Source: Planctomycetota bacterium (GTDB lineage Bacteria; Planctomycetota; Phycisphaerae; UBA1845). Taken from it: a stretch of 23,673 bases of DNA. The first letter of the stretch is position 1. The number at the start of each line of letters is the position of its first letter. The stretch lies in assembly GCA_024278775.1 (NCBI GenBank), contig JAJRSP010000037.1, positions 1 to 23,673 of the forward strand, read 5' to 3'. A program made the translations under genes and the position numbers. The notes below the pieces were generated by a model. That model was given only the letters and a program-made list of their open reading frames with translations. It did no database searches and had not been told where the DNA came from. This document shows positions 15,473-22,894 of the stretch, piece by piece.

Positions 15473-17014
15473 GTGTCATTCTCAGATTTACAATCGTTTC
15501 TCACCGACCTTGAGTCGCGAGGCCAGCTTACGCGGATTGCGGCCGAGGTGGATCCCATACTGGAAGCCTCGGCCATCGCCGACCGCGTGAGCAAATCACC
15601 GGCTGCCGGTGTATCGTTACCGCCCAAGACCGACCTGGTTCACGGAACCCGCGGCGGATGTGCGCTCTTGTTCGATAAGCCGACCGGCTCAGAGATCCCA
15701 CTGGCGATGAACATCTACGGGAGCTATGAGCGTATGCGCCTAGCGCTCGGCGTGGAAAGTTTGGAGGCGTTGGCCGAACGGGTGCAACAGCTTATCAAGC
15801 CTGAAATGCCGACCACCCTCATCGACAAGATGAAAAAACTTCCGCAACTCGCCAAGCTCGCCGGCTTCGGGCCCAAGGTCGTGAAGCGCGGCATCTGCCA
15901 GGAAGTCATCCACACCGATGATGCCGACCTGTTTTCGCTGCCGGTGATTCAGTGTTGGCCGCGTGACGGGGAGCCGGGGTACGGACTAAAGCCGAGCGAT
16001 TGTCTCGCCGGCACGGGGCGCTACATCACGCTTGCGGGCATCTACTCGAAAGACCGCGAGACGGGACAGCGGAACGTCGGTATGTACCGCGTTCAATTGT
16101 TTGAGCCGAAGCTCGCGGCGGTTCACTGGCATATCCACCACGATGGTGCTCGGCATTTTCGTCAGCACCAAAAAGCCGGCGACAAGATGCCGCTCGCCAT
16201 CGTGCTCGGCGGTGAGCCGGTGTTGCCTTACGCGGCCACTTGCCCCCTGCCCCCCGACGTTAGTGAGTTGCTCTTCGCGGGCTTTTTGAACGACGGCGGG
16301 GTGGACCTCGTGCCGTGTCAGACGATTCCGATGGAAGTTCCCGCTCACGCCGAGATCGTGATCGAAGGCTGGGTTGATCCTACACACATGTTGATGGAGG
16401 GACCGTTCGGTGATCACACGGGCTATTATTCGCTGGCTGACCGCTACCCGGCGTTTCACGTCAGTGCCATCACCCACCGCAAGAGTCCGATCTATCCCGC
16501 CACGATTGTGGGCAAGCCGCCGCAGGAGGATTACTACCTCGGCAAGGCCACCGAGCGTATTTTTCTCCCGCTGTTGCAGATGCTGATTCCCGACGTGGTT
16601 GACTATTCGTTGCCGATGTTCGGAGCTTTTCATAACTGTGCGTTCGTCAAAATCCGAAAGGACTACCCGATGCAGGCCCGCAAGGTGATTAGTTGCCTCT
16701 GGGGAGCCGGGCAGATGATGTTTACGAAAATGATCGTGGTGGTGGATGACCACGTGAACGTTCACGACGAACAGGATGTCTTGTTCCACATGGGGGCCAA
16801 TGTGGACTGGCGACGTGACACGGTCATCGCCGACGGCCCGTGCGACGTGCTCGATCATGCGACTCCTTTCTACGGCACCGGTGCCAAGATCGGGATAGAC
16901 GCCACGCGAAAAATCTCCGGCGAGGGTGTCGTGCGTGATTGGCCGGACGAGTTGGAGATGTCCGTCGATGTCATCGCCAGGGTGCAGCAGCGCTGGTCGG
17001 AGTTTGGGCTATGA
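15473..17014 (+). CDS. ubiD: UbiD-family (prenylated-FMN) decarboxylase
   Basis: 513 aa, close to family length. Recognisable UbiD blocks: MNIYGSYERMRLALG near 79-93, TGQRNVGMYRVQLFEP near 197-212 (with the conserved Arg in MYRVQ), PAHAEIVIEGWVD near 290-302 carrying candidate catalytic glutamates, MEGPFGDHTGYYS at 308-320, and a PPQEDYYLGKATERIF block. These enzymes decarboxylate or carboxylate unsaturated and aromatic acids with prenylated FMN, which is made by a UbiX partner not seen in this window. Possible roles are ubiquinone or menaquinone (futalosine-type) synthesis, or aromatic acid breakdown; the sequence alone does not decide. The start is GTG at 15473. The stop overlaps the following lipoprotein gene (ATGA at 17011-17014). 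Confidence 0.93.
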   Translation: MSFSDLQSFLTDLESRGQLTRIAAEVDPILEASAIADRVSKSPAAGVSLPPKTDLVHGTRGGCALLFDKPTGSEIPLAMNIYGSYERMRLALGVESLEALAERVQQLIKPEMPTTLIDKMKKLPQLAKLAGFGPKVVKRGICQEVIHTDDADLFSLPVIQCWPRDGEPGYGLKPSDCLAGTGRYITLAGIYSKDRETGQRNVGMYRVQLFEPKLAAVHWHIHHDGARHFRQHQKAGDKMPLAIVLGGEPVLPYAATCPLPPDVSELLFAGFLNDGGVDLVPCQTIPMEVPAHAEIVIEGWVDPTHMLMEGPFGDHTGYYSLADRYPAFHVSAITHRKSPIYPATIVGKPPQEDYYLGKATERIFLPLLQMLIPDVVDYSLPMFGAFHNCAFVKIRKDYPMQARKVISCLWGAGQMMFTKMIVVVDDHVNVHDEQDVLFHMGANVDWRRDTVIADGPCDVLDHATPFYGTGAKIGIDATRKISGEGVVRDWPDELEMSVDVIARVQQRWSEFGL

Positions 17015-17661
17015 CCGCGACAACGGAATCACGGCGACTACGGTTACCGAACGCCCTTTGCGGGATCGTCTATGGTGGGGTCATGTTGGTAGTGACCGTG
17101 TGGGTCGCCGGATGTGACACGGGCGAAGTCGATACGCGAAAAACCGACGTACCGGTCGATGACCGGCCCGCCAAGCCGGCGCAGGTGCTTTCGTTTCCCG
17201 ATTCGCTTCATGTACCCGATGAATCGGTCAACGATTTTGTCGAAGAGGCGATGGGCGTTTGCGCGAGAGGGGCCTACGACGACTTCCGTTTGTTGTGGAG
17301 CGCTAAGGAGGAGCCGTTGCAGGAGGCGGAGTTCAATGCCGGGTGGAAAGCCGTGCTGGCCATCAACGTCCGTGCGTTGGATCACATTCGCCTGGCAGTG
17401 CCGTCCGACGGTGGAGAAGAAAAGCTACAGGACCGCTACGTGTTTCTCGCGGAAGTGCGATTCGATCCATTGCGACCAGCCGGTCGCAGACAGCCCACGC
17501 GTCAGGTGGTGCTCCTGATCGGGAAAGAGCAGGATCAATGGCGGCTCGCGCGAGCTCCGGCCAAGGTGCGGACGTGGGTGCGCGATCGCGTAGCCGATGC
17601 GGCTCACCGCACCGAGCCGGTCGGCACCTCTCCCGAAGGGTCCCTCAAGCGTTATCCGTGA
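17011..17661 (+). CDS. Small lipoprotein of unknown function
   Basis: 216 aa. A hydrophobic segment (IVYGGVMLVVTVWVAGC) ends in a good lipobox VAGC with Cys35, so the mature protein is likely lipid-anchored. A charged linker (DTRKTDVPVDDRPAKPAQ) follows, then an alpha/beta region of about 150 residues that I cannot assign to a family. I chose the ATG at 17011 because it overlaps the ubiD stop (ATGA) and directly precedes the signal peptide; a longer frame from 16939 would lie inside ubiD. Translational coupling to a cytoplasmic decarboxylase is unexpected for a lipoprotein. Confidence 0.85.
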   Translation: MTATTESRRLRLPNALCGIVYGGVMLVVTVWVAGCDTGEVDTRKTDVPVDDRPAKPAQVLSFPDSLHVPDESVNDFVEEAMGVCARGAYDDFRLLWSAKEEPLQEAEFNAGWKAVLAINVRALDHIRLAVPSDGGEEKLQDRYVFLAEVRFDPLRPAGRRQPTRQVVLLIGKEQDQWRLARAPAKVRTWVRDRVADAAHRTEPVGTSPEGSLKRYP

Positions 17662-17705
17662 GTAATCGACGATTCTCACCGGGCGAAATAGTTACAAAAA
17701 AATGT

Positions 17706-17734
17706 TTGCCTCTGGGTGGTTTGTAGCGCATAGT
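17706..17734 (+). promoter_or_regulatory. Possible promoter of an intergenic small RNA
   Basis: TTGCCT (17706-17711) and CATAGT (17729-17734) are separated by 17 bp. Each matches the sigma70 consensus at four of six positions. The start site would be near 17741. Confidence 0.3.
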
Positions 17735-17740
17735 TAAGTG

Positions 17741-17847
17741 AAAGGCCTTGTGCCCTTGTCTCGGGTATCCCGGGACCAATATTACGCGGGAGCCTCGCTG
17801 ACGCAGGCGCGCTGTGTGCGCTGCGGATGGATCGAGGCTCTTTTTTT
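17741..17847 (+). ncRNA. Candidate small RNA ending in an intrinsic terminator
   Basis: About 107 nt. Hairpin 1 (17759-17775) is a 7-bp stem, one G-U pair included, with a TAT loop (TCTCGGG and CCCGGGA). A short single-stranded AT-rich linker follows, then the terminator hairpin with its own inner stem. It does not match tmRNA, RNase P, SRP or 6S features that I can recognise. The alternative is simply the transcription terminator of the lipoprotein gene with a structured 3' UTR. Confidence 0.3.
17790..17847 (+). terminator. Intrinsic terminator with a branched or extended stem
   Basis: GAGCCTCG (17790-17797) pairs perfectly with CGAGGCTC (17833-17840), followed directly by seven T. The enclosed sequence forms a second stem (CGCA, bulge, GCGC against GCGCTGCG). 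It can end transcripts from the ubiD-lipoprotein operon, 129 nt after the last stop. Confidence 0.85.
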
Positions 17848-18057
17848 ATTCCGACCTTCATGGACAGGCTTGATCGTGACACCCGGCTGAGGTGGAGACA
17901 ACCGGGTGCATGACGGTTGCGGTGGGTGTCCCTCTTTGATGGAATCATTTCTCGCCCCAAGGCGCTGGGTGGGAGATGGACAGGGGGCGGGGGATGACGC
18001 GATGGGGCCGCCACGCCTCATATGATTCCGAGCCCGCCTCACGAAAACCTCACGGCG

Positions 18058-18804
18058 CTACATGTACATGCCGCCGTTGACGTTGATCACCTGTCCGGTG
18101 ATGAACGACGATGCCGGTGATGCGAGGAACCTTACCGCTCGCGCCACTTCTTCCGGTTCTCCGAGCCGACCCATCGGCGTGAGTTTTTTTACCATCTCGA
18201 TGGCGTGATCCGGCACGTTGGCCGTCATGTCCGTCCTGATAAATCCGGGAGCAATGGCGTTGACGGTGACACCTTTGTGTGCGATCTCGCGGGCGAGTGA
18301 CTTGGTAAATGCGATCAATCCGCCCTTGGCGACGGCATAGTTCGACTGTCCGAAATTACCCATCTGGGCCACGATCGACGACATGTTGATGATACGCCCC
18401 CACTGGGATTCCACCATCTGGGGGAGCAGTTTGCTCGTGAGGTTAAATGCGCCGTCGAGATTCACCAGGAGCACTTCGCGCCACTGGTCCGCGCTCAGTT
18501 TCATAAACGAACGGTCCCGCGTGATGCCGGCGTTGTTCACGAGAACCTGAATCGGGCCAAAGGCATCCAACGCTTGATCCACCATGTCGTTCGTCTGTTT
18601 CGAGTCACCGACATCGGCTTTGATCGCAATCGCCCGGCTTCCACGCTCCTGTACGGCTTCCACGACCTCCTTCGCGGCGGCCTCGTTCGAATGATAGTTC
18701 ACGATCACGTCGCTACCGGCCTCTGCCAACGCCATCGCAGTGGCCCGACCGATCCCCCGAGAAGACCCGGTGATCAGACTGACTTTTCCGTTCAGTTCCA
18801 TCAT
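18058..18804 (-). CDS. phaB: Acetoacetyl-CoA / 3-oxoacyl reductase (PhaB/FabG-type SDR)
   Basis: 248 aa, standard FabG/PhaB length. Cofactor motif TGSSRGIG (12-19), NNAG (90-93), catalytic Asn115, Ser143, Tyr156 and Lys160 (YAVAK), and the C-terminal [12 protein letters not shown]. It reduces an acetoacetyl thioester to (R)-3-hydroxybutyryl thioester, normally with NADPH, supplying monomer to PhaC. FabG and PhaB cannot be told apart by motif; the gene sits in a PHA cluster, which favours PhaB. GGAG lies 5 nt before the ATG at 18804 and 8 nt before the second ATG at 18801, either of which could be the start. It is 72 nt downstream of the second SDR gene and is the last gene of the cluster. Confidence 0.9.
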   Translation of the reverse strand: MMELNGKVSLITGSSRGIGRATAMALAEAGSDVIVNYHSNEAAAKEVVEAVQERGSRAIAIKADVGDSKQTNDMVDQALDAFGPIQVLVNNAGITRDRSFMKLSADQWREVLLVNLDGAFNLTSKLLPQMVESQWGRIINMSSIVAQMGNFGQSNYAVAKGGLIAFTKSLAREIAHKGVTVNAIAPGFIRTDMTANVPDHAIEMVKKLTPMGRLGEPEEVARAVRFLASPASSFITGQVINVNGGMYM

Positions 18805-18876
18805 CTACACTCCACGCGCGCACGGCGCAAAAAGATTATCCTGGTGCAAACAGCCCGATGGCATCAGTCCAATGGA

Positions 18877-19698
18877 TCAAGCCGATGGATGCCAGCCGGC
18901 GTCGGCCCAGAGACGCCCACTGACCGCCGAGTTCTTAAGTAAAAACACAATCGCTTCGGAAATCTCATCCGGGCGTATCAACCGACGCAACTGCGTCTTT
19001 GGCAATACCTGCTCCTGCACGATTTTCTCGCCCATCGCCGCCACCATGGGCGTGTCGGTATATCCGGGATGAATAATCGCACAACGAACGCCGTAGAACA
19101 CCGCCTCCATGGCCAGTGTCGCTTGCGCCCCTTCCAGCCCGGACTTGGCGGTGGCGTAGGAAACCTGCCCGCGGTTACCGGCCGACGACACAGAGCCGAT
19201 CAACACGATCGCCCCCTGAATCATCTCGTCGGGTTCCCAGCGCGTGAGACCCCGCTTCGCACGATCCAAGGCCACCGAGCCGACGCAACGCAGCGCCCAG
19301 TAGATCGGCGCGATCAGATCCACATCCAACACCCGTCGAAAATCCGCTTCGCTGTAAAGATCCAGTTCGAGCGAATCGTCGCTCTTTTTGATTTTGACGG
19401 CCAATCGGTCACGCGTGATGCCGGCCGCCGGCACGCAAAGGCCCACCGGACCAAACCGTTCCTCCATTTGTTCAAACACGTGCTCGCGAAAATCCGAGTT
19501 GACGACGTCACCGCGAAACGGAATCATCACCTCCCGCTCGAATTCACGGTTCATGTCCTCCGCGATCGACGCCGTGTGCTCGGTCTGATCGACCAGCGCG
19601 ATCGCGCGAACGCCCTCCCGAGCCAGTCCCCGTGCCGTGGCTTGACCGATACCGCTTATGCCGCCCGTGATGAGCGCTACTTTATCGTTGAGATTCAT
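18877..19698 (-). CDS. SDR-family oxidoreductase with atypical NNAG motif
   Basis: 273 aa. TGGISGIG (11-18) binds the cofactor, GDV at 63-65 is conserved, and the active site GSVSS (168-172) with Tyr181 and Lys185 is intact. The usual NNAG reads PAAG (90-93). An extra charged insert (about 102-117, VKIKKSDDSLELDLYS) and a long loop at about 143-160 distinguish it from PhaB/FabG. The substrate is unknown; being between phaC and phaB, it may supply another hydroxyacyl-CoA or handle monomers released from the polymer. AAAGGA about 10 nt before the ATG supports the start. The 154-bp gap to phaC contains one copy of the 14-mer TGCCCCATTCTTCG (19781-19794). Confidence 0.87.
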   Translation of the reverse strand: MNLNDKVALITGGISGIGQATARGLAREGVRAIALVDQTEHTASIAEDMNREFEREVMIPFRGDVVNSDFREHVFEQMEERFGPVGLCVPAAGITRDRLAVKIKKSDDSLELDLYSEADFRRVLDVDLIAPIYWALRCVGSVALDRAKRGLTRWEPDEMIQGAIVLIGSVSSAGNRGQVSYATAKSGLEGAQATLAMEAVFYGVRCAIIHPGYTDTPMVAAMGEKIVQEQVLPKTQLRRLIRPDEISEAIVFLLKNSAVSGRLWADAGWHPSA

Positions 19699-19780
19699 CG
19701 TATCTCTATCCTTTCCAGGAAATCAGCACCCCGTCTCACGTTCGTTGATGAGAACACAGTGGGGTGGTCCATGACCGAGA

Positions 19781-19794
19781 TGCCCCATTCTTCG
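19781..19794 (+). repeat. Exact 14-bp match to the palindromic units of the first block
   Basis: TGCCCCATTCTTCG is identical to 3871-3884. It sits in the gap between phaC and the SDR gene. No right arm of a palindrome is visible, so it may be a decayed half-copy. Confidence 0.4.
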
Positions 19795-19852
19795 CCGCCG
19801 TGGTCCGTTGCGTTGTGAGACGGGCGGTCCCCCAAGCTTACGCGCCGGAGCA

Positions 19853-20956
19853 CTACTCTACTTGGTCCGAACGCTGCGCCAGCCAGTCACACGCCATAGG
19901 CCAGAGGTCACGGTTGGCTTTGGAGCCGACGGCCAAGCCAATATGACCGGCCGGGAAACGAACGCTTTCGTAGTCCTTGCTTTGGATGGCCCCTTTGAGC
20001 GGAAGGCTCTGCCCGCATGGCACCAGATGGTCGTGTTCGGCCGTGAGATTGAGCACCGGACAGGTGATGCGCTTCAGGTCTACTACGCGTTTACCGATCT
20101 GGAGCGTCCCTTCGATCAGCCGGTTCTGCTGCATGAGGTACTTGACGAACTCGCGAAACATCTCGCCGGCGACGGGGATGTTATCATTCAGCCACGTCTC
20201 CATGGCGAAAAAGTCTTCCAGGAACTTCTCATCTTCCATGTTTTCGTAGAAATTGACGTACTTCTCGACCATGGTCGACACCGGCTTTAGCAGCGAGAAC
20301 GAACCCTGAAGCATGTCGGTCGGGGCATTGCCGAAGACATCAATCAACCGATCCACGTCGAACACGTCGGCATCGGTCCATTTCGCCAGCAGGTGATCTT
20401 TGTGGGACCAGTCCACTGGGGCAGCCATCAGTATCAGGTTCTTGATCTTGTCCGGGTGAAGCGCGGTGTACATCGTCGACATCGTCCCGCCCATGCAATA
20501 GCCGAGCAGGTTGATTTTTTCTGAGCCGGTTCGCTCGCGGACCTGATCGACGACGTCGTCAAGGTACCCCTCGATGTAGTCGTTCATGTTCAGAAAGCGT
20601 TCCGCGTGTGTCGGGACGCCCCAATCGACCATGTACGTGTCGAAGCCGTGATCCACAAAATGGGCGACCACACTTTTGCCTTCTTTAAGGTCTAAGATAT
20701 ACGGTCGATTCACCAATGCGAACGCGCACACCAGCGGCGTCGGGTAGGCCGTATCGCGGTCGGACAGGTAGTGCTTGAGCTTCAGCGTGTCTCGGCAATA
20801 GACGGTCTCCGACGGCGTGATGCCGACGCGGACTTTCTTGGCCACCTCGAGCACCTTGGGCAGGGAGGCGGTCTTTCGGCAGAACGACTCCCATTGTCGC
20901 TGCATCTCCGCCGGCGTGAGCATCCAGGGCATCATCGGGAGGGGGTTCGTCGTCAT
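19853..20956 (-). CDS. phaC: Class III polyhydroxyalkanoate synthase catalytic subunit PhaC
   Basis: 367 aa, the size of class III PhaC. The lipase-like box GYCMGG places the catalytic cysteine at 154, with Asp309 (TAEHDHLVP) and His338 (PAGHIGL) completing the triad. These are within a few residues of the Allochromatium-type enzyme. Other synthase signatures: PLVCAFALVNRPYILDL, VYMVDWG-like TYMVDWGVPT, and DVFDVDRLIDVFGN. It joins (R)-3-hydroxyacyl-CoA monomers to polyester on the granule surface, in complex with PhaE. Its ATG overlaps the phaE stop (ATGA at 20953-20956), as expected for subunits made in equal amounts. Confidence 0.97.
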   Translation of the reverse strand: MTTNPLPMMPWMLTPAEMQRQWESFCRKTASLPKVLEVAKKVRVGITPSETVYCRDTLKLKHYLSDRDTAYPTPLVCAFALVNRPYILDLKEGKSVVAHFVDHGFDTYMVDWGVPTHAERFLNMNDYIEGYLDDVVDQVRERTGSEKINLLGYCMGGTMSTMYTALHPDKIKNLILMAAPVDWSHKDHLLAKWTDADVFDVDRLIDVFGNAPTDMLQGSFSLLKPVSTMVEKYVNFYENMEDEKFLEDFFAMETWLNDNIPVAGEMFREFVKYLMQQNRLIEGTLQIGKRVVDLKRITCPVLNLTAEHDHLVPCGQSLPLKGAIQSKDYESVRFPAGHIGLAVGSKANRDLWPMACDWLAQRSDQVE

Positions 20957-21384
20957 GATGTTTTGCCTTTTGCCGAGGATTTCGCGGTCTGCGACTCCAA
21001 CGCCCCGACCCGTTGTTCCACCGCATCGAGTTTGTCGAGCATTTTTTCTTGAAGACTGCGTAAGGCGATAAGGATGGCGGCGGTGTCATCGTGCGAAGGC
21101 ATGTGCGCGTCTTTGAGTGTTTGTTTGAGAAATGCGTTCGTCTTTTCGCGGAAGGACAAGGAGTTCTCCATCGATTGCTTCATCATGCTGAGAAAGGCAT
21201 CCGAACCCAAAAACTCCTCACACTTCACTGCCCACGCATCAAAAAACGCGCGGCGCATCTGCTTGAGGATGTCCTCTTGCGTCGGGGCTTTCGGCATAGC
21301 CGAAGCGCCCAAGGTCGACATGATGTCCGACCAAAACTTGGTCATGGGGTCGGCCTCATGGCCGGGTCCGGCGAATCCTGTCAT
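20953..21384 (-). CDS. phaE: Short PhaE subunit of class III PHA synthase
   Basis: 143 aa, much shorter than classical PhaE (around 360 aa). The N-terminal half has aromatic/amphipathic helices (TKFWSDIM, QMRRAFFDAWAVKCEEFLG). The C-terminal part carries the PhaE/phasin-like MPSHDDTAA turn (95-103) leading into a coiled coil (IALRSLQEKMLDKLDAVEQR) and a Lys/Ser-rich tail. Identity rests on this pattern plus tight coupling to phaC. PhaE activates PhaC and is required for class III activity. The ATG at 21384 is preferred: AGGAG lies 11 nt upstream, longer than ideal. Alternatives are the ATGs at 21411 and 21345. Confidence 0.85.
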   Translation of the reverse strand: MTGFAGPGHEADPMTKFWSDIMSTLGASAMPKAPTQEDILKQMRRAFFDAWAVKCEEFLGSDAFLSMMKQSMENSLSFREKTNAFLKQTLKDAHMPSHDDTAAILIALRSLQEKMLDKLDAVEQRVGALESQTAKSSAKGKTS

Positions 21385-21395
21385 TGCGGGCGTAA

Positions 21396-21400
21396 CTCCT
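21396..21400 (-). promoter_or_regulatory. Possible Shine-Dalgarno of phaE
   Basis: AGGAG on the minus strand, 11 nt before the ATG at 21384. The spacing is long, so the start is not certain. Confidence 0.45.
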
Positions 21401-21478
21401 GGGTGTGGCATCGCTCACCACGTGTGTCCTGGGCTGGTACCATGTTTCACAACTCCTGCGACTATGGTGTCTTTCCCT

Positions 21479-21504
21479 GAGCCGCATGCTTCAGCTTGCG
21501 CGGC
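21479..21504 (+). repeat. REP-like palindrome, copy C
   Basis: The pattern is GAGCCGC, arm ATG, core CTTCAG, arm CTT, then GCGCGGC. It is the same element as copies A and B, with one mismatch in the arms. It lies in the 179-bp gap between phaA and phaE, about 16 kb from the other two copies, in an unrelated operon. Confidence 0.7.
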
Positions 21505-21563
21505 ACCAGAACTCCAAGCCTCGTACGAATGCTCAAAACCGCTCCGTCCGATGCGATAGACGG

Positions 21564-22748
21564 CTATTCGCATCGCTCGATGGCCAGAGCGGAGGCCTCA
21601 CCGCCGCCGATGCACAGACAGGCGATGCCGATTTTCTTGTGCTTTCGTGCCAACGCACGCGACAACGTATTGACCAACCGGGTGCCCGTCGCACCGATCG
21701 GGTGGCCCAACGCCACCGCGCCACCCACCACGTTGACCTTGGCATGATCCAAGCCAAGCTCACGCATCGCCGCCATCGGGACCACCGAAAAGGCTTCGTT
21801 GATTTCGTACAGGTCAATGTCAGCCGGTGCCACTTCCAGTTGGGCGCACAGTTTTTTGATCGCATGAATCGGGGCGATCGTGAACCAGTCCGACTCCATC
21901 GCTACGTTGGCGTGACCCAGAATGCGTGCGACGGGTTTCACACCGAGTGACTTCATCTTCTCTTCGCCCAGAACCACCACGGCCGCTGCGCCATCGCTAA
22001 TGCCCGAGGCGTTTCCGGCTGTGACCTGGCTTTCAGGTCCGAACGCCGGCCGAAGCGCACGCAAGGCCTCTTCGCCACGGAACTTTGCGACGTCCTCGTC
22101 GCGGTCTACCGTCGTGGTTTTTTTTCTCGACGTGATCTCGACTGGCGTAACGCCTGCGGAGAAGAAGCCGTCTTCCCACGCCGCAATCGCACGACGGTAG
22201 CTCTCTGTCGCGTAGCTGTCCTGATCGTGGCGAGAAATGTCATACCTGGTGGCACATTGGTCGCCGCAGGTACCCATGTGCTGGTCGGTATACACGTCCC
22301 AAAGTCCATCGTGGATCATCGCGTCAATTAACTCGCCGTGGCCCATGCGATAGCCGGTCCGGGCTTTCTTGAGCAGATAGGGGGCGTTGCTCATGCTCTC
22401 GCAGCCGCCAGCCACGATGAGATCGGCATCACCGCACTGGATCGCCTGTGATGCCAAGATGACGGTTCGGAGACTCGAACCGCAGACTTTGTTGATCGTG
22501 GTCGCGCCGACGCTCACGTCAAGCCCGGCACCGAGGGTCGCCTGGCGGGCGACGTTTTGCCCCAGACCGGCCCCCACCACGTTACCCATCAACACTTCGT
22601 CAACGTGGGAGCCGTCCACACCAGCCCGTTCGAGCGCGGCTTTGATCGCCATCGCACCGAGCTCACCAGCCGATAGGCCCGAAAGAGACCCACCAAAGGA
22701 ACCAAACGGCGTCCGCATTCCGTCAGTCAAAAAGACGTTCTTAAGCAT
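21564..22748 (-). CDS. phaA: Acetyl-CoA acetyltransferase (beta-ketothiolase)
   Basis: 394 aa. The active-site residues are all present and at family positions: Cys89 in NKVCGSSLRTV, His349 in GGAVALGHPIGATG, and Cys379 in CLCIGGGEASA. It condenses two acetyl-CoA to acetoacetyl-CoA, the first step of poly-3-hydroxybutyrate synthesis; in other settings such thiolases run in the degradative direction. AGGAGG 5 nt before the ATG at 22748 fixes the start (an upstream in-frame ATG at 22790 has no such site). It is 146 nt downstream of the phasin gene. Confidence 0.96.
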   Translation of the reverse strand: MLKNVFLTDGMRTPFGSFGGSLSGLSAGELGAMAIKAALERAGVDGSHVDEVLMGNVVGAGLGQNVARQATLGAGLDVSVGATTINKVCGSSLRTVILASQAIQCGDADLIVAGGCESMSNAPYLLKKARTGYRMGHGELIDAMIHDGLWDVYTDQHMGTCGDQCATRYDISRHDQDSYATESYRRAIAAWEDGFFSAGVTPVEITSRKKTTTVDRDEDVAKFRGEEALRALRPAFGPESQVTAGNASGISDGAAAVVVLGEEKMKSLGVKPVARILGHANVAMESDWFTIAPIHAIKKLCAQLEVAPADIDLYEINEAFSVVPMAAMRELGLDHAKVNVVGGAVALGHPIGATGTRLVNTLSRALARKHKKIGIACLCIGGGEASALAIERCE

Positions 22749-22753
22749 ACGTG

Positions 22754-22759
22754 CCTCCT
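22754..22759 (-). promoter_or_regulatory. Strong Shine-Dalgarno of phaA
   Basis: AGGAGG on the minus strand, 5 nt before the ATG at 22748. It rules out the ATG at 22790. Confidence 0.85.
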
Positions 22760-22790
22760 CAAGCCATACACACCCACCGGCCCCGGGCAA

Positions 22791-22819
22791 GTGATACCCA
22801 ATCGCGGCGTCGAGAACAA
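22791..22819 (-). promoter_or_regulatory. Possible promoter of phaA
   Basis: On the minus strand, TTGTTC (22814-22819) and TATCAC (22791-22796) are 17 bp apart. The -10 matches four of six positions, the -35 only TTG. It would allow phaA-phaE-phaC to be expressed apart from the phasin gene. Confidence 0.3.
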
Positions 22820-22894
22820 GACTGGAGAACGTAGCGGATGTAGCGAAGCTTGTCCGGTTCGGCCGAAAACGGAAACCACCGCAGACCGGCCGGC

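Larger units (their letters stand above)
17662..18057. other. 396-bp convergent intergenic region
   Basis: No protein-coding gene is supported. It lies between the ends of the ubiD-lipoprotein pair and phaB. The left half holds a promoter-like pair, two hairpins and an intrinsic terminator on the plus strand. The right half holds an isolated hairpin (CACCCGG at 17880-17886 against CCGGGTG at 17902-17908) and nothing else recognisable. No terminator was seen for the minus-strand PHA cluster. Confidence 0.6.

Noticed and set aside
15986..16858. Minus-strand open frame of 290 codons opposite ubiD
   Set aside because: It is antisense to a strongly conserved UbiD sequence; its His/Val/Arg-rich composition is that of a codon-biased shadow.
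17741..17847. 6S RNA, SRP RNA or tmRNA
   Set aside because: No long bulged hairpin of 6S type, no SRP tetraloop region, and no CCA-ended tRNA-like part could be recognised.
17880..17908. Hairpin CACCCGG / CCGGGTG as terminator of the PHA cluster
   Set aside because: No T-run follows on either strand and the loop is 15 nt, so there is no support for intrinsic termination.
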